Shown: positions 7,713 to 16,483 of the stretch, piece after piece
Layout: each line of letters begins with the position of its first letter
Position numbering within the stretch: position 1 is the stretch's first letter
DNA from: JAJXWB01 sp047971685
Lineage (GTDB): Bacteria; Pseudomonadota; Alphaproteobacteria; Rhizobiales; Beijerinckiaceae
Assembly: GCA_047971685.1 (NCBI GenBank)
Contig: JBKDZW010000149.1
Span: 1-28,137, forward strand
Length of the DNA: 28,137 nt
Reading direction: 5' to 3'
Position numbers and translations under genes: made by a program
Notes under the pieces: generated by a model
What the model was told of the DNA's origin: nothing
The model's database searches: none
The model's input: the letters and a program-made list of their open reading frames with translations, nothing else

Positions 7713-9182
7713 TCACCCCACGCTCCCTTCGAGCGAAATGGCGATCAGCTTCTGCGCTTCGACCGCAAATTCCATCGGCAATTGTTGCAGCACGTCGCGC
7801 ACGAAGCCGTTGACGATCAGCGCGGTCGCTTCTTCTTCCGAGAGGCCGCGCTGCGTACAGTAGAACAATTGGTCCTCGGAGATTTTCGAGGTGGTCGCCT
7901 CGTGCTCGAAGACGGCGCTCGCGTTCTTGCTCTCGATATAGGGCACGGTATGGGCGCCGCAGTCGTGGCCGATCAGCAGGCTGTCGCAATTCGTGAAATT
8001 ACGCGCGCCCCTGGCCTTGCGATGGGCGCTGACGAGGCCGCGATAGGTGTTGTTCGACCTGCCCGCCGAAATGCCCTTGGAAATGATGCGGCTCGTCGTA
8101 TTCGCGCCGAGGTGGATCATCTTGGTCCCGGAATCCACCTGCTGATGGCCGTTGGAAATGGCGATGGAATAGAATTCGCCCCGGCTTTCCTCGCCGCGCA
8201 GGATGCAGGAGGGGTATTTCCAGGTGATGGCGGAGCCGGTTTCGACCTGCGTCCACGAAATCTTCGAGCGCGCGCCGCGGCAATCGCCGCGCTTGGTCAC
8301 GAAATTATAGATGCCGCCCTTGCCGTCCTTGTCGCCGGGATACCAGTTCTGGACGGTCGAATATTTGATCTCGGCGTCGTCGTGCGCGACCAGTTCGACG
8401 ACAGCCGCATGAAGCTGGTTCTCGTCGCGCTGCGGCGCCGTGCAGCCCTCCAGATAGGACACGTAAGCGCCCTCGTCCGCGACGATGAGCGTGCGCTCGA
8501 ACTGGCCGGTGTTGCGCTCGTTGATGCGGAAGTAAGTCGACAATTCCATCGGGCAGCGCACGCCCGGCGGAATGTAGACGAAGGAGCCGTCGGAAAAGAC
8601 CGCCGAATTGAGCGTGGCGAAATAATTGTCGGTCGTGGGCACGACAGAGCCCAGATATTTCCGAACGAGTTCAGGATGAGAATGCACGGCCTCCGAGATC
8701 GGGCAGAAGATGACGCCCGATTTTGCGAGTTCCGCCCGAAACGTGGTGGCGACGGAAACGGAATCGAACACCGCATCGACCGCGATTTTCGAGGTCTGGA
8801 CGCCGGCTAGTATTTCCTGCTCGCGCAGCGGGATGCCGAGCTTCTCGTAAGTGCGCAGCAATTCGGGATCGACATCGTCGATGGATTTCGGGCCCGGCGT
8901 CGATTTGGGCGCGGAATAATAATAGAGATCCTGATAGTCGATCTTCGGATAATCGACGCGCGCCCATGTGGGCTCTTCCATGGCGAGCCAGCGCCGGAAC
9001 GCATCGAGACGCCATTGCGTCAGCCAGTCCGGCTCGTTCTTCTTCGCGGAAATGAAGCGAACGATATCCTCGTTCAGCCCCCTGGGCGCCTTTTCGGATT
9101 CGATATCGGTGACGAACCCGTATTTATAGGCATCCACGTCGATCGCCTTGACGCGATCGACGGTCTCTTTAACAGCCGCCAT
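7713..9182 (-). CDS. sufB: Fe-S cluster assembly scaffold SufB
   Basis: SufB is the beta-helix scaffold on which sulfur and iron are assembled into a cluster with SufC and SufD. It has 489 residues, normal for the family. Cys399 in FTNCDSLLIG corresponds to E. coli Cys405, and Glu428 in FEHEATTSK to the conserved Glu434. The core blocks SVVPTTDNYFA, FVYIPPGVRCPMELSTYFRI and RGEFYSIAISNGHQQVDSGTK are all present. The ATG at 9182 has a good GGGGAGTG Shine-Dalgarno. A promoter-like sequence (9229-9258) lies 47 nt upstream, so the main suf transcript may begin here, after the group I desulfurase gene. Confidence 0.98.
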   Translation of the reverse strand: MAAVKETVDRVKAIDVDAYKYGFVTDIESEKAPRGLNEDIVRFISAKKNEPDWLTQWRLDAFRRWLAMEEPTWARVDYPKIDYQDLYYYSAPKSTPGPKSIDDVDPELLRTYEKLGIPLREQEILAGVQTSKIAVDAVFDSVSVATTFRAELAKSGVIFCPISEAVHSHPELVRKYLGSVVPTTDNYFATLNSAVFSDGSFVYIPPGVRCPMELSTYFRINERNTGQFERTLIVADEGAYVSYLEGCTAPQRDENQLHAAVVELVAHDDAEIKYSTVQNWYPGDKDGKGGIYNFVTKRGDCRGARSKISWTQVETGSAITWKYPSCILRGEESRGEFYSIAISNGHQQVDSGTKMIHLGANTTSRIISKGISAGRSNNTYRGLVSAHRKARGARNFTNCDSLLIGHDCGAHTVPYIESKNASAVFEHEATTSKISEDQLFYCTQRGLSEEEATALIVNGFVRDVLQQLPMEFAVEAQKLIAISLEGSVG

Positions 9183-9228
9183 AATTCACTCCCCTGCGCG
9201 GTTTCAAGGACCGCCGGTCGGATGCCCC

Positions 9229-9258
9229 TATATAGGCCCGCGCGCGCCCCCGGTTCAA
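9229..9258 (-). promoter_or_regulatory. Sigma70-like promoter before sufB
   Basis: On the minus strand TTGAAC (9258-9253) is followed after 18 nt by TATATA (9234-9229), giving a likely start site near 9222 and a leader of about 40 nt. The -10 element is the centre of a perfect palindrome, CCTATATAGG (9227-9236). I see no obvious Irr, RirA or IscR box, but a regulator could bind the palindrome. Confidence 0.5.
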
Positions 9259-9280
9259 GCCGCCGCGCCGATCCAGCCCG

Positions 9281-10429
9281 CTAAACCGCTGCTTTCCTGC
9301 CGACCCGCGCCAGAATATTTTCCAGGGACGCGCCAAAATGCGCGATATCGCGCTCCGTCGTCGTCCAGCCCAGGCTTGCCCGCAGCGCGCAGCGCGCCAG
9401 ATCCGGCGCCACGCCCATGGCCGCCAGCACATGCGAATTCTTGACCTTGCCCGAGGAGCAGGCCGAGCCCGATGACAGGGAAACGCTTGCAAGATCAAAG
9501 GCCATGAGCGCGGTCTCCGCCGACAGGCCGGGAATGGCGAAGGCGGACGTATTGGGCAGGCGGGCGGCGCAGGCGGCGAAAAACCGCGCCTGCGGCGCAT
9601 GGCGCAATATCTCGGCCTCCAGATTTTTCCTCAAGACAGCGAGGCGGGCGCCCTCCTCGCCGGCATGGGCGGCCGCTTCTTCGGCCGCAGCGCCAAAACC
9701 GGCGATGGCGGGCACATTTTCCGTGCCGGCGCGAAAACCGCGCTCCTGCCCGCCGCCGCGAATCAGGGCGCGGTCGCAGTGGAGCGCGCTTTCGCGCAAG
9801 ACGAGCGCGCCGACGCCCTGCGGCCCGCCGATCTTGTGCGAGGAAACAACGAGCATGTCCGCGCCCGTGGCCGCGAAATTACAGGATACGCGGCCCGCCG
9901 CCTGTACCGCGTCGCAGACCGTGATCCCGCCCTTCGCGCGCACGAGGCCGGCGGCGGCGGCTACGGGTTGCAGGACGCCCGTTTCGTTATTGGCGGCCTG
10001 GAGACAGAGCAGGACGGGTTGGGATGCGCCCTCGAGCGCGGCCTCCAGCGCGGCAAGATCGAGCACGCCATTGTCGTCGACCGGCAAAATTTCGGCATTT
10101 TCGCCAAACCCGTGGCCCTCGAACGCGGCGACATGCTCTGTCGCACCTATCAGCAATCTTGCGGGCATCCCTTGCGCATTGCGCCAAAACCCCGACAGCG
10201 CGAGGTTGAGCGCCTCGGTCGCGCCCGATGCGAACACCACGTTTTTTGCCCGTGCCCCCAGAAGCGCGGCGACTTTTTCGCGCGCGTCCTCGACGAGCGC
10301 GCGCGCCGCGCGGCCTTCGGCATGGATGGAGGATGGATTGCCGAAGCCGCGCAACGCATCCAGCATTTTCGCGCGGGCTGGCGTGCGCAGGGGCGAAGTG
10401 GCGTTGTGGTCGAGATAGATACGGGGCAC
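9281..10429 (-). CDS. Cysteine desulfurase, group I (NifS/IscS-like)
   Basis: This is a PLP-dependent cysteine desulfurase of 382 residues. The PLP lysine is Lys199 in SSHKIGGPQG. The catalytic Cys324 sits in the long mobile loop SSGSACSSGKVKNSHVL, the group I pattern, unlike the sufS product. Other family blocks are IYLDHNATSP (4-13), FASGATEALN (66-75), ATEHVA (96-101) and ANNETG (146-151). It starts with GTG at 10429. An in-frame TGA two codons upstream makes this the first possible start. It lies 98 nt before sufB on the same strand, the usual alphaproteobacterial order. It may feed SufBCD or supply sulfur for tRNA thiolation. It is shorter than E. coli IscS (404). Confidence 0.94.
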   Translation of the reverse strand: MPRIYLDHNATSPLRTPARAKMLDALRGFGNPSSIHAEGRAARALVEDAREKVAALLGARAKNVVFASGATEALNLALSGFWRNAQGMPARLLIGATEHVAAFEGHGFGENAEILPVDDNGVLDLAALEAALEGASQPVLLCLQAANNETGVLQPVAAAAGLVRAKGGITVCDAVQAAGRVSCNFAATGADMLVVSSHKIGGPQGVGALVLRESALHCDRALIRGGGQERGFRAGTENVPAIAGFGAAAEEAAAHAGEEGARLAVLRKNLEAEILRHAPQARFFAACAARLPNTSAFAIPGLSAETALMAFDLASVSLSSGSACSSGKVKNSHVLAAMGVAPDLARCALRASLGWTTTERDIAHFGASLENILARVGRKAAV

Positions 10430-10528
10430 GGCTCAGTGTAGCGCGCCGGCGCCCGGATCAGAAGCAGCGATTGCCCCGCCGGCGGCTGCGCGCGAAAACA
10501 GGCCGACAGACAGAGCAGCGGGGCCAAA

Positions 10529-11164
10529 ATGTCGACCGAATTCCAGCTTCTGCCGGCGCTCGATTATTTCGCCATAGCCGCATGGGCGCTCTCCGGCGCG
10601 CTGATGGGCTTGCGCAAGAAATTCGATGTGGTGGGCGTGTTCATGACCGCGCTGACGACGGCGATCGGCGGCGGCCTCATTCGCGACGGGCTGCTGCTGC
10701 GCCGCATTCCGCCCGTGCTCACCGATTCCTATTATCTGCCGCTGATCGCGATCACCACGCTTTTCGCCATTCTTCTGGCGCCCCGCCTGCTCAATGCGCG
10801 GCGGCTGACCGGCATCATCGAACTCGTCGATTCCTTCGCCACCCCCGCCTTCGCCATGGTCTCCATCCAGTTTGCCCGTCAGGCCGACCTGCCGCTGGCG
10901 GGCATCTGGCTGGTGGGCTGCGCGGGCGGCGTCGGCGGCGGCGTACTGCGCGACATTCTGGTGCGCGAGACACCGGAAATCATGCAGCCGGGGCGCTATC
11001 TCGCGATCGTCGTGGCGGCGGCTTGCGCGCTCTACATGGCGCTGACGATGGGCTTCGGCCTGCCCTCCACGCCCACCGCCTGGAGCACGGTCGCGCTCTA
11101 TTTCTGCGTGCGGATTCTCGTGGTGAAACTGGACTGGCGCACAGCGCCGGCGTGGCGGGAGTGA
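10529..11164 (+). CDS. TRIC/UPF0126 family cation channel-like membrane protein
   Basis: The protein has 211 residues with about seven hydrophobic segments. Two repeated UPF0126 units each carry the family motif: GGGLIRD (47-53) and GGGVLRD (136-142). Bacterial and archaeal TRIC homologues form trimeric potassium-permeable channels in the inner membrane, and the physiological role in bacteria is unclear (E. coli YadS and YicG are relatives). The ATG at 10529 has a GCGGGG Shine-Dalgarno at fair spacing. It is divergent from the cysteine desulfurase (99-nt gap) and convergent with glpX, so it appears to be a single-gene unit. The gene symbol is left open because the naming is not settled. Confidence 0.9.
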   Translation: MSTEFQLLPALDYFAIAAWALSGALMGLRKKFDVVGVFMTALTTAIGGGLIRDGLLLRRIPPVLTDSYYLPLIAITTLFAILLAPRLLNARRLTGIIELVDSFATPAFAMVSIQFARQADLPLAGIWLVGCAGGVGGGVLRDILVRETPEIMQPGRYLAIVVAAACALYMALTMGFGLPSTPTAWSTVALYFCVRILVVKLDWRTAPAWRE

Positions 11165-11221
11165 GGGCGCAGGCAAAGCCTCCGCCGCCCGCTTCGGGCG
11201 CAGAGCATGAAACGTTTCGCC

Positions 11222-11257
11222 CCGGAGGGCGCGGGACGCCCGCCTCCGGCAGGAGGC
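11222..11257. terminator. Overlapping hairpins between convergent TRIC gene and glpX
   Basis: CCGGAGG (11222-11228) can pair with CCTCCGG (11243-11249), with GGGCG/CGCCC (11227-11241) as an inner option. GCCTCC (11242-11247) can instead pair with GGAGGC (11252-11257). The options exclude each other. No T-run follows on either strand, so this is a plausible but non-canonical bidirectional terminator. Confidence 0.4.
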
Positions 11258-11260
11258 CAC

Positions 11261-12295
<1,035 letters not shown>

Positions 12296-12352
12296 TGAAC
12301 TTCCTCCCCCTTGCGGAGAGGGAATGGCGCGCTGTTAGCGCATAATCCTTAT

Positions 12353-13699
12353 CTATTCGCGTTCAATCCGGATGGATTGCGGGCGTTCCGCGACATAGCC
12401 GTCCGCCTCGATCGCGTCGAGCGCTTCGCGCACCAGTTTTTCCGTCGTCGCATGCGTGATGAGGACGACCGGCACGGGCGCGCCGTCGTTCGGCCTGCCC
12501 CCGGTGGGACGGCCGCGCTGCACGATGCTTTCGAGCGATATGCCGCGTTCGGCCATGCGCCCCGCTATGCCGGCGAAGGCGCCGGGTTTGTCGTAGACGG
12601 ACAGCCGGATGTAATAGCCGCCCTCGTGGCGCTGCATTTCCACGCGCCCGATCCTGACGAGCGCTGCGCGCGGCAGGCCGAGCGGACTGGAGCGCACGCC
12701 GCGCGCGATATCGGCGATGTCGGCGACGACGGCGGAGGCCGTCGCGGCGCCGCCGGCGCCGGGGCCGACGAGGGTGAGTTCATGCACGGCGTCCGCGTCT
12801 ATCGTGACGGCGTTGGTCACGCCCATCACCTGCGCGATGGCGCTGGTCTTGCTCACCATTGTGGGATGCACGCGCTGCTCCACGCCGTTGGGCGTGCGCT
12901 GCGCCACGCCAAGCAGCTTGATGCGATAGCCCAGTTCGTCGGCGCCCTTGAGATCGGCAAGCGTCACGTTCTCGATGCCCTCGACGGCGATGGCGCCGGC
13001 GTCGATTTCCGCGCCGAAGGCGAGCGAAGCGAGAATGGCCAGCTTGTGGGCGGTGTCGAAACCGCCGATGTCGAATGTGGGATCGGCTTCCGCATAGCCC
13101 AGACGCTGCGCTTCCTTCAGGCAGACCTCGAACGGCTGTTCGTCCGTCTCCATCTTCGAGAGGATGTAATTGCAGGTGCCGTTGAGGATGCCGTAAACGC
13201 GTTCGATCGAATTGCCGGCAAGTCCCTCGCGCAAGGTTTTGACGATGGGTATGCCGCCGGCGACCGAAGCCTCGTAGGCAAGCGCCACGCCCTTTTCCTC
13301 CGCAAGCGCAGCCAGCGCCAGCCCGTGCTTGGCAAGCAGCGCCTTGTTTGCGGTGACGACGGGTTTTCCGTCCTTCAGCGCGGTTTCCACCGAAGTTCGC
13401 GCAACGCCCTCGTCGCCGCCGATCAACTCGACGAAGAGGTCGATGTCCGGCGAGGCGGCGAGCGCCACGGGATCGTCGAAAAACGTGATGCCGGCGGAGT
13501 CGAAACCGCGATCCTTGGCGCGGTCGCGCGCGGAAAAAGCCGTCACGACAATCTTGGCGCCGGTGCGCGCCGTGAGCGCTGCGTCCTGTTGCGCCAGAAG
13601 GCGCACGACAGAGCCGCCGACCGTGCCGACGCCGGCAATGCCAACCCGAAGTTTTTTCGCGCCGCTCGAAATATCGGCGGCGCGTGACATCTCAGCCAT
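12353..13699 (-). CDS. hom: Homoserine dehydrogenase
   Basis: This enzyme reduces aspartate-4-semialdehyde to homoserine with NAD(P)H on the way to threonine and methionine. It has 448 residues. The Rossmann loop is GIAGVGTVGGSVV (20-32). Catalytic-domain blocks include VTANKALLAKHG, YEASVAGGIPIV, LNGTCNYIL and ADPTFDIGGFDTAHKLAIL. A C-terminal ACT domain (about 360-440, from YYIRLSVYDKPGAFAGIA) implies feedback control, usually by threonine. The ATG at 13699 has an AAAGGAAATT Shine-Dalgarno. The first few residues (MAEMSRAADISSG) are not conserved. It is likely co-transcribed with glpX. The gene upstream on the same strand is an esterase, 129 nt away, with no evident link. Confidence 0.97.
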   Translation of the reverse strand: MAEMSRAADISSGAKKLRVGIAGVGTVGGSVVRLLAQQDAALTARTGAKIVVTAFSARDRAKDRGFDSAGITFFDDPVALAASPDIDLFVELIGGDEGVARTSVETALKDGKPVVTANKALLAKHGLALAALAEEKGVALAYEASVAGGIPIVKTLREGLAGNSIERVYGILNGTCNYILSKMETDEQPFEVCLKEAQRLGYAEADPTFDIGGFDTAHKLAILASLAFGAEIDAGAIAVEGIENVTLADLKGADELGYRIKLLGVAQRTPNGVEQRVHPTMVSKTSAIAQVMGVTNAVTIDADAVHELTLVGPGAGGAATASAVVADIADIARGVRSSPLGLPRAALVRIGRVEMQRHEGGYYIRLSVYDKPGAFAGIAGRMAERGISLESIVQRGRPTGGRPNDGAPVPVVLITHATTEKLVREALDAIEADGYVAERPQSIRIERE

Positions 13700-13828
13700 A
13701 ATTTCCTTTTCCCCGCCCGCCCCAACGGCGGCGTCGCCTTGTGCCCGATTTGGCTGGGGGGATCAAGAAAACTGCGCTCCGGGCATGGCGGGACTTGTTG
13801 TCGCGCCGCCCGACGCCGCCGCGCCCCA

Positions 13829-14833
13829 TTACCCGCCGGCCGCTTCCGGCGCGGGACGAACGTCAGGCGCATGCGATACGGGCGCTGCGGAAACGGGCGA
13901 GAAAGCGCCGAAAATTTCGTCAGGCGCGTCGAAACTCAGCCAGTCGAACGGCAATTGCCGGGCCAGAAACGTCGGCCTGAACATCTCGTGCCCGCCGTTC
14001 TCGATAAGATAGGCGCGGACCAGGGCGGCGCTGCGGCACCCCTTGCCTTCCACGAGATCGATGCGCGAATTGCGGGCCGTCAGCAGGCGCCGCCGTGTGC
14101 TTGCCTTTTGCGTCGCGCAGCCCTGCGCGGCCAGGGCATGGTTTGTCAGCCGCTCCATCGGCCAGAACCGTCCGAGCATTGCCTGAGACGCCATGCCGTC
14201 GATCGGCGTCATGCGGTCCTGCCCGCCCGATATCATGATAAATTTCGGCGGCAATTTCGAGCAGTTCTCGCCTATTTTCTCGGGCATTGCGCTGGCGACG
14301 ACCGCCACGCCGCCGACCAGTCCGGGATGGTCGCAGGCGACCTCCAGCGCAAGAAATCCGCCGTTCGACATTCCCGCCAGAAAAATCTGCGATGGCGCAA
14401 AGCCGCGCGCGCCAAGCATGGCGACGAGATCGACGACATATTGCTCGTCCCGGCCATCGTCGCCGAGCGACCAGCCCCTGTAGGCCCACCAGCCCTTGCG
14501 GCCCTCTCCGAAAACCACCAGCGCGCCATGCCGGACCGCGGCCTCCTCCATGCCGGAGGTCTCGCGGGCCAAAACGGCGGATTGCGTGGCGGCGTGCAGG
14601 AAGATCACGGCGAATTTCGCCTGTTGGGCCCCGACCATAAGCGCCTGGCGCCCGGAAGGCAGGCGGATGGTTTCGGCCGGCCTCGTCTGCACCGTCGCCG
14701 AAAACGCAACCCACAGACCCAGAACGACAAACGCCACGCCAGCCAGATAACGCCACATGGAAACAGGCGCGCGGGCTCGCCCGGCAGTCTGGCGGCCGTT
14801 CCTCGAGAAACGCGCGCGAATTGCTCCAAACAT
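13829..14833 (-). CDS. Membrane-anchored PHB-depolymerase/LpqC-like esterase
   Basis: This is an alpha/beta hydrolase of 334 residues. A hydrophobic stretch at about 27-47 looks like an uncleaved signal anchor or a signal peptide after a basic N-terminus, so the enzyme probably acts in the periplasm. The nucleophile elbow is GMSNG (154-158) with Ser156. Asp206 in SGGQDRMTP and His282 in NGGHEMF complete a plausible triad. The layout matches the esterase/PHB-depolymerase (LpqC) group, which includes feruloyl-esterase-like and short-chain esterases. The substrate cannot be told from sequence. The start at 14833 lacks a good Shine-Dalgarno. Met26 (14758) would also keep the hydrophobic segment and is a real alternative. 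It is divergent from the Eis-like gene. Confidence 0.8.
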   Translation of the reverse strand: MFGAIRARFSRNGRQTAGRARAPVSMWRYLAGVAFVVLGLWVAFSATVQTRPAETIRLPSGRQALMVGAQQAKFAVIFLHAATQSAVLARETSGMEEAAVRHGALVVFGEGRKGWWAYRGWSLGDDGRDEQYVVDLVAMLGARGFAPSQIFLAGMSNGGFLALEVACDHPGLVGGVAVVASAMPEKIGENCSKLPPKFIMISGGQDRMTPIDGMASQAMLGRFWPMERLTNHALAAQGCATQKASTRRRLLTARNSRIDLVEGKGCRSAALVRAYLIENGGHEMFRPTFLARQLPFDWLSFDAPDEIFGAFSPVSAAPVSHAPDVRPAPEAAGG

Positions 14834-14870
14834 GCGATAATCTATTTATTTCAATCAGTTATAAACAAGA

Positions 14871-14883
14871 CTTTCCAGGAAAG
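14871..14883. promoter_or_regulatory. Perfect 13-bp palindrome CTTTCCAGGAAAG
   Basis: CTTTCC and GGAAAG flank a single A in the divergent spacer between the esterase and the Eis-like gene. It is next to an AT-rich stretch (14836-14870) that probably carries the esterase promoter. Its size and position suit a dimeric repressor site, but I cannot name the regulator. Confidence 0.35.
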
Positions 14884-14914
14884 AGGTATAGCCCGACGCC
14901 TGGCGCCGGATCAA

Positions 14915-14975
14915 GATGACTTTGGCGCGCGTGCGGATGACTTTGGCGCGTGCGGATGGCTTTGGCGCGCGTGCG
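14915..14975. repeat. Three tandem ~20-bp repeats upstream of the Eis-like gene
   Basis: Units at 14915-14935 (21 bp), 14936-14954 (19 bp, lacking one CG) and 14955-14975 (21 bp, one A-to-G change) each run GATGRCTTTGGCGCG then (CG)TGCG. They are head to tail without spacers and end 61 bp before the acetyltransferase start. This is a minisatellite-like array that could vary in copy number and could affect the promoter or leader. It is not a CRISPR, since it has no spacers. Confidence 0.85.
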
Positions 14976-15036
14976 CCGAAATTCCAGCGCGTTTCGGGAG
15001 CATGCAACCGTGCGCGCCGCAGGTTAGTATGCCGCC

Positions 15037-16248
15037 ATGAACATCATAATCGACCGCTGCGCCGACATCGCCGACCTGCGCGCCTCAATGTCCTCGATCT
15101 GGCATTATTTCGGCCTGCCGCCGACCGAGGAGGCGGTTGCGAATTTCGCCGCGCTGGTCGGTCCCGACCGCGCCTTCGTTGTACGCGAAAATCAGGCGAC
15201 GGTCGGCGGATGCTGTTCCTTTCCGATGGAGCTGACCACGCCGGGCGGACAGGTCAAGGCCGCCGGCGTAACCATGGTCGGCGTGCAGCCGACACATCGC
15301 CGGCGCGGCATATTGTCGGCCATGATGGCCCGCCAGATCGAGGACATTCGCGCCAATGGCGAGCCCGTCGCCTATCTCTGGGCGTCGGAAGAACGCATTT
15401 ACGGGCGCTTCGGCTATGGCCTTGCCGGGCTTTCCGCCGATGTCGAGATTTCGCGCGACCGCGCGGCCTTCTTCACGAACGCGCCGACGACAGGTCAGGT
15501 GCAGCTGTTGCGGCCTGAGGACGCGCTGGGGCCGGTCGGCGCCGTTTTCGCGCAGGTCGCCGGCGCGCGGCCCGGCATGTTCGCGCGTTCGCAGGAATGG
15601 CTGAAGCGCCGTACGCTTGCGGATGCCGCCTGGATACGCGCGGGCGGCGGCGAACTCGTCTGCGCGCTGCTGGAGATCGACGGCAAGCCGCAGGCCTATG
15701 CGCTCTACCGTTTCGATCCGAAATGGGAGCGCAATATTCCGGCCGGCGTCGTGCGCGTGTCCGAGGCCATGGCCACGACGCCGGAGGCGATGCGCGCGAT
15801 CTGGCGCTACCTGCTCGACCTCGACTGGTGCGCGACCATCAAGGCGGGCTTTCTGCCTGTAGACCATCCGCTCTTTCTGCTCGCCGCCGAACCGCGCCGC
15901 ATGCGCACATGCCTGCGCGACGGTTGTTTTGCGCGCCTTGTCGACGTGGAGGCGGCGCTGGCCATGCGCAGCTATGGACCGGGCGAGATCGTCATCGAGA
16001 TCGCCGACGCCTTCTGCCCATGGAACGCCGGGCGCTGGCTGATCCGCGAAGGCGGCGGCGTTCGCACGACGCGCGCCGCCGACATCGGCTGCGACGTGTC
16101 GGCGCTGGCGTCCGCCTATCTCGGCGGCTTCACCTGGGCGCAACTCGTCGCATCGTCGCGCGCGAGGGCCGCCGACAGCGAGGCCATTGCGCGCGCCGAC
16201 CGCCTGTTTGAACGCGGACCGGCGCCCTGGGTTCCCGAGATATTCTGA
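15037..16248 (+). CDS. Eis-like GNAT N-acetyltransferase
   Basis: The protein has 403 residues, nearly the length of mycobacterial Eis (402-408). The N-terminal GNAT domain has the acetyl-CoA loop VGVQPTHRRRGIL (81-93). YGRFGYG (122-128) follows, supplying the general-acid tyrosine (Eis Tyr126, here probably Tyr127). A second GNAT-like region and a C-terminal SCP2-like domain follow. The protein ends in PEIF, so a C-terminal phenylalanine carboxylate, the proposed base in Eis, is conserved. Eis enzymes acetylate aminoglycosides and protein or peptide lysines at several sites. The natural substrate here is unknown. The Shine-Dalgarno before the ATG at 15037 is weak. It is a lone plus-strand gene after a tandem repeat. 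Confidence 0.88.
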   Translation: MNIIIDRCADIADLRASMSSIWHYFGLPPTEEAVANFAALVGPDRAFVVRENQATVGGCCSFPMELTTPGGQVKAAGVTMVGVQPTHRRRGILSAMMARQIEDIRANGEPVAYLWASEERIYGRFGYGLAGLSADVEISRDRAAFFTNAPTTGQVQLLRPEDALGPVGAVFAQVAGARPGMFARSQEWLKRRTLADAAWIRAGGGELVCALLEIDGKPQAYALYRFDPKWERNIPAGVVRVSEAMATTPEAMRAIWRYLLDLDWCATIKAGFLPVDHPLFLLAAEPRRMRTCLRDGCFARLVDVEAALAMRSYGPGEIVIEIADAFCPWNAGRWLIREGGGVRTTRAADIGCDVSALASAYLGGFTWAQLVASSRARAADSEAIARADRLFERGPAPWVPEIF

Positions 16249-16427
16249 CGCGCGCGAAACAAAGCGCGCCAGGCAGCCGGCATTGGCGTCCGGCTGGTCG
16301 CCACAAACCGTTGCCGCGCGTCTCCACGGATTATGCTCGCGCCGGAGGCAAAACTCGCCTAGCATGTCACCAGAGCCGCCGGACGATCCCGATACCGGAC
16401 GGGGCGAAAACCGATCGGCGCATAAGT

Positions 16428-16461
16428 CGTGAAGAACAAAATCGCGCCGTGAAGAATAAAA
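16428..16461. repeat. Two 14-bp direct repeats 20 bp apart before acyl-CoA synthetase gene
   Basis: CGTGAAGAACAAAA (16428-16441) and CGTGAAGAATAAAA (16448-16461) differ at one base and repeat with a 20-bp period, about two helical turns. They end 22 bp before the start codon, in the 235-bp spacer after the Eis-like gene. A regulator bound to both would sit on one DNA face. The rest of that spacer holds a GCGCG/CGCGC hairpin just after the Eis-like stop (about 16250-16268) and no gene. Confidence 0.6.
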
Positions 16462-16483
16462 CAGCCAGCGCATGGGAGATAAC

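Noticed and set aside
14915..14975. CRISPR array
   Set aside because: The three units abut with no spacers and no cas genes are present, so it is a simple tandem repeat.
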